Shown here: positions 5,001 through 5,176 of the stretch, piece after piece
Position numbering within the stretch: position 1 is the first letter of the stretch
Layout: each line of letters begins with the position of its first letter
Assembly: GCA_016195045.1 (NCBI GenBank)
Contig: JACQAJ010000066.1
Location: 1 to 5,176, forward strand
Length of the DNA stretch: 5,176 nt
Source: Candidatus Azambacteria bacterium
Lineage (GTDB): Bacteria > Patescibacteriota > Minisyncoccia > GWC2-36-17 > JACQAJ01
Reading direction: 5' to 3'
The notes under the pieces: generated by a model
Database searches by the model: none
Told to the model about the DNA's origin: nothing
What the model saw: the letters and a program-made list of their open reading frames with translations, nothing else
Program-made: the position numbers and the translations under genes

Positions 5001-5176
5001 TTACCGGTACCAAAACCATTGCCATTTTTCGACCTTAGTTCCAACAAATAAACCTAGTAATAACCTGGTCACATAAATCGCCGTAAACATAGAAACTAAA
5101 ACACCGATTATCAAGATCAGGGCAAACCCCTTCACTCCAGAAGTGGTGAAAAAATATAAAACCAAAGAAGTTAAGA
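5001..5176 (-). CDS. secD: Protein translocase subunit SecD, C-terminal end only
   Basis: The gene enters from the right edge, and only the last 57 residues and a TAA stop (5001-5003) are visible. They read as the end of SecD: LTSLVLYFFTTSGVKGFAL, then IIGVLVSMFTAIYVTRLLL, spanning the last two membrane helices, and a short tail ending WQWFWYR. The GVKGFAL and SMFTAIYVTR segments are standard at the SecD C-terminus. SecD is the partner of SecF in the inner membrane, and the order secD-secF in one direction is the usual arrangement. The large extracytoplasmic domain and all of the N-terminus lie outside the window. After the stop codon the minus strand carries a degenerate repeat of GGTA words (about 4989-5011), partly inside the last codons. 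Confidence 0.9.
   Translation of the reverse strand, partial: LTSLVLYFFTTSGVKGFALILIIGVLVSMFTAIYVTRLLLGLFVGTKVEKWQWFWYR

Overview
The window reads as chromosomal DNA from an AT-rich, small-genome bacterium, most probably a Patescibacteria/CPR lineage (Parcubacteria-like). This is inferred from protein style, not from a marker gene. The clues are a soluble VirD4/TraG-type ATPase standing alone, a sigma-region-4/HARE-HTH protein, a small membrane protein with an RNxxxH motif, short AT-rich spacers full of low-complexity repeats, and no clear Shine-Dalgarno sequence before any of the five visible start codons. There is no rRNA, tRNA, CRISPR array or recognisable transposase.

All genes lie on the minus strand, so transcription runs from high to low coordinates. 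From the right edge the order is: the 3' end of secD (5001-5176), a 177-base spacer holding a large imperfect inverted repeat, secF (3903-4823), an intrinsic terminator overlapping the last secF codons (3875-3914), and a promoter (3818-3845) placed so that transcription would start on the ATG of the next gene. Then come the sigma-4/HARE regulator (2759-3811), a 212-base AT-rich spacer, a one-pass membrane protein with a HEPN-like C-terminus (1992-2546), a 66-base spacer built from heptamer repeats, the VirD4/TraG-like ATPase (432-1925), a 186-base spacer with hairpins and a promoter, and the 5' end of an M17 leucyl aminopeptidase gene (1-245).

Functionally, secD and secF form the SecDF accessory part of the Sec translocon. 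The regulator has its own transcription unit. The HEPN-like and ATPase genes may be co-transcribed, because no promoter is evident between them. The aminopeptidase has a separate promoter.

The least explained parts are the spacers. Four distinct short arrays all have a period of exactly seven bases, and three of them abut or overlap a gene end or start. A possible three-way-junction structure and a perfect 11-bp GC-rich hairpin lie between the ATPase gene and the aminopeptidase. I see no clear new multi-gene system. The best leads are the HEPN-like membrane protein beside the ATPase, the leaderless regulator transcript, and the heptamer and palindrome elements.
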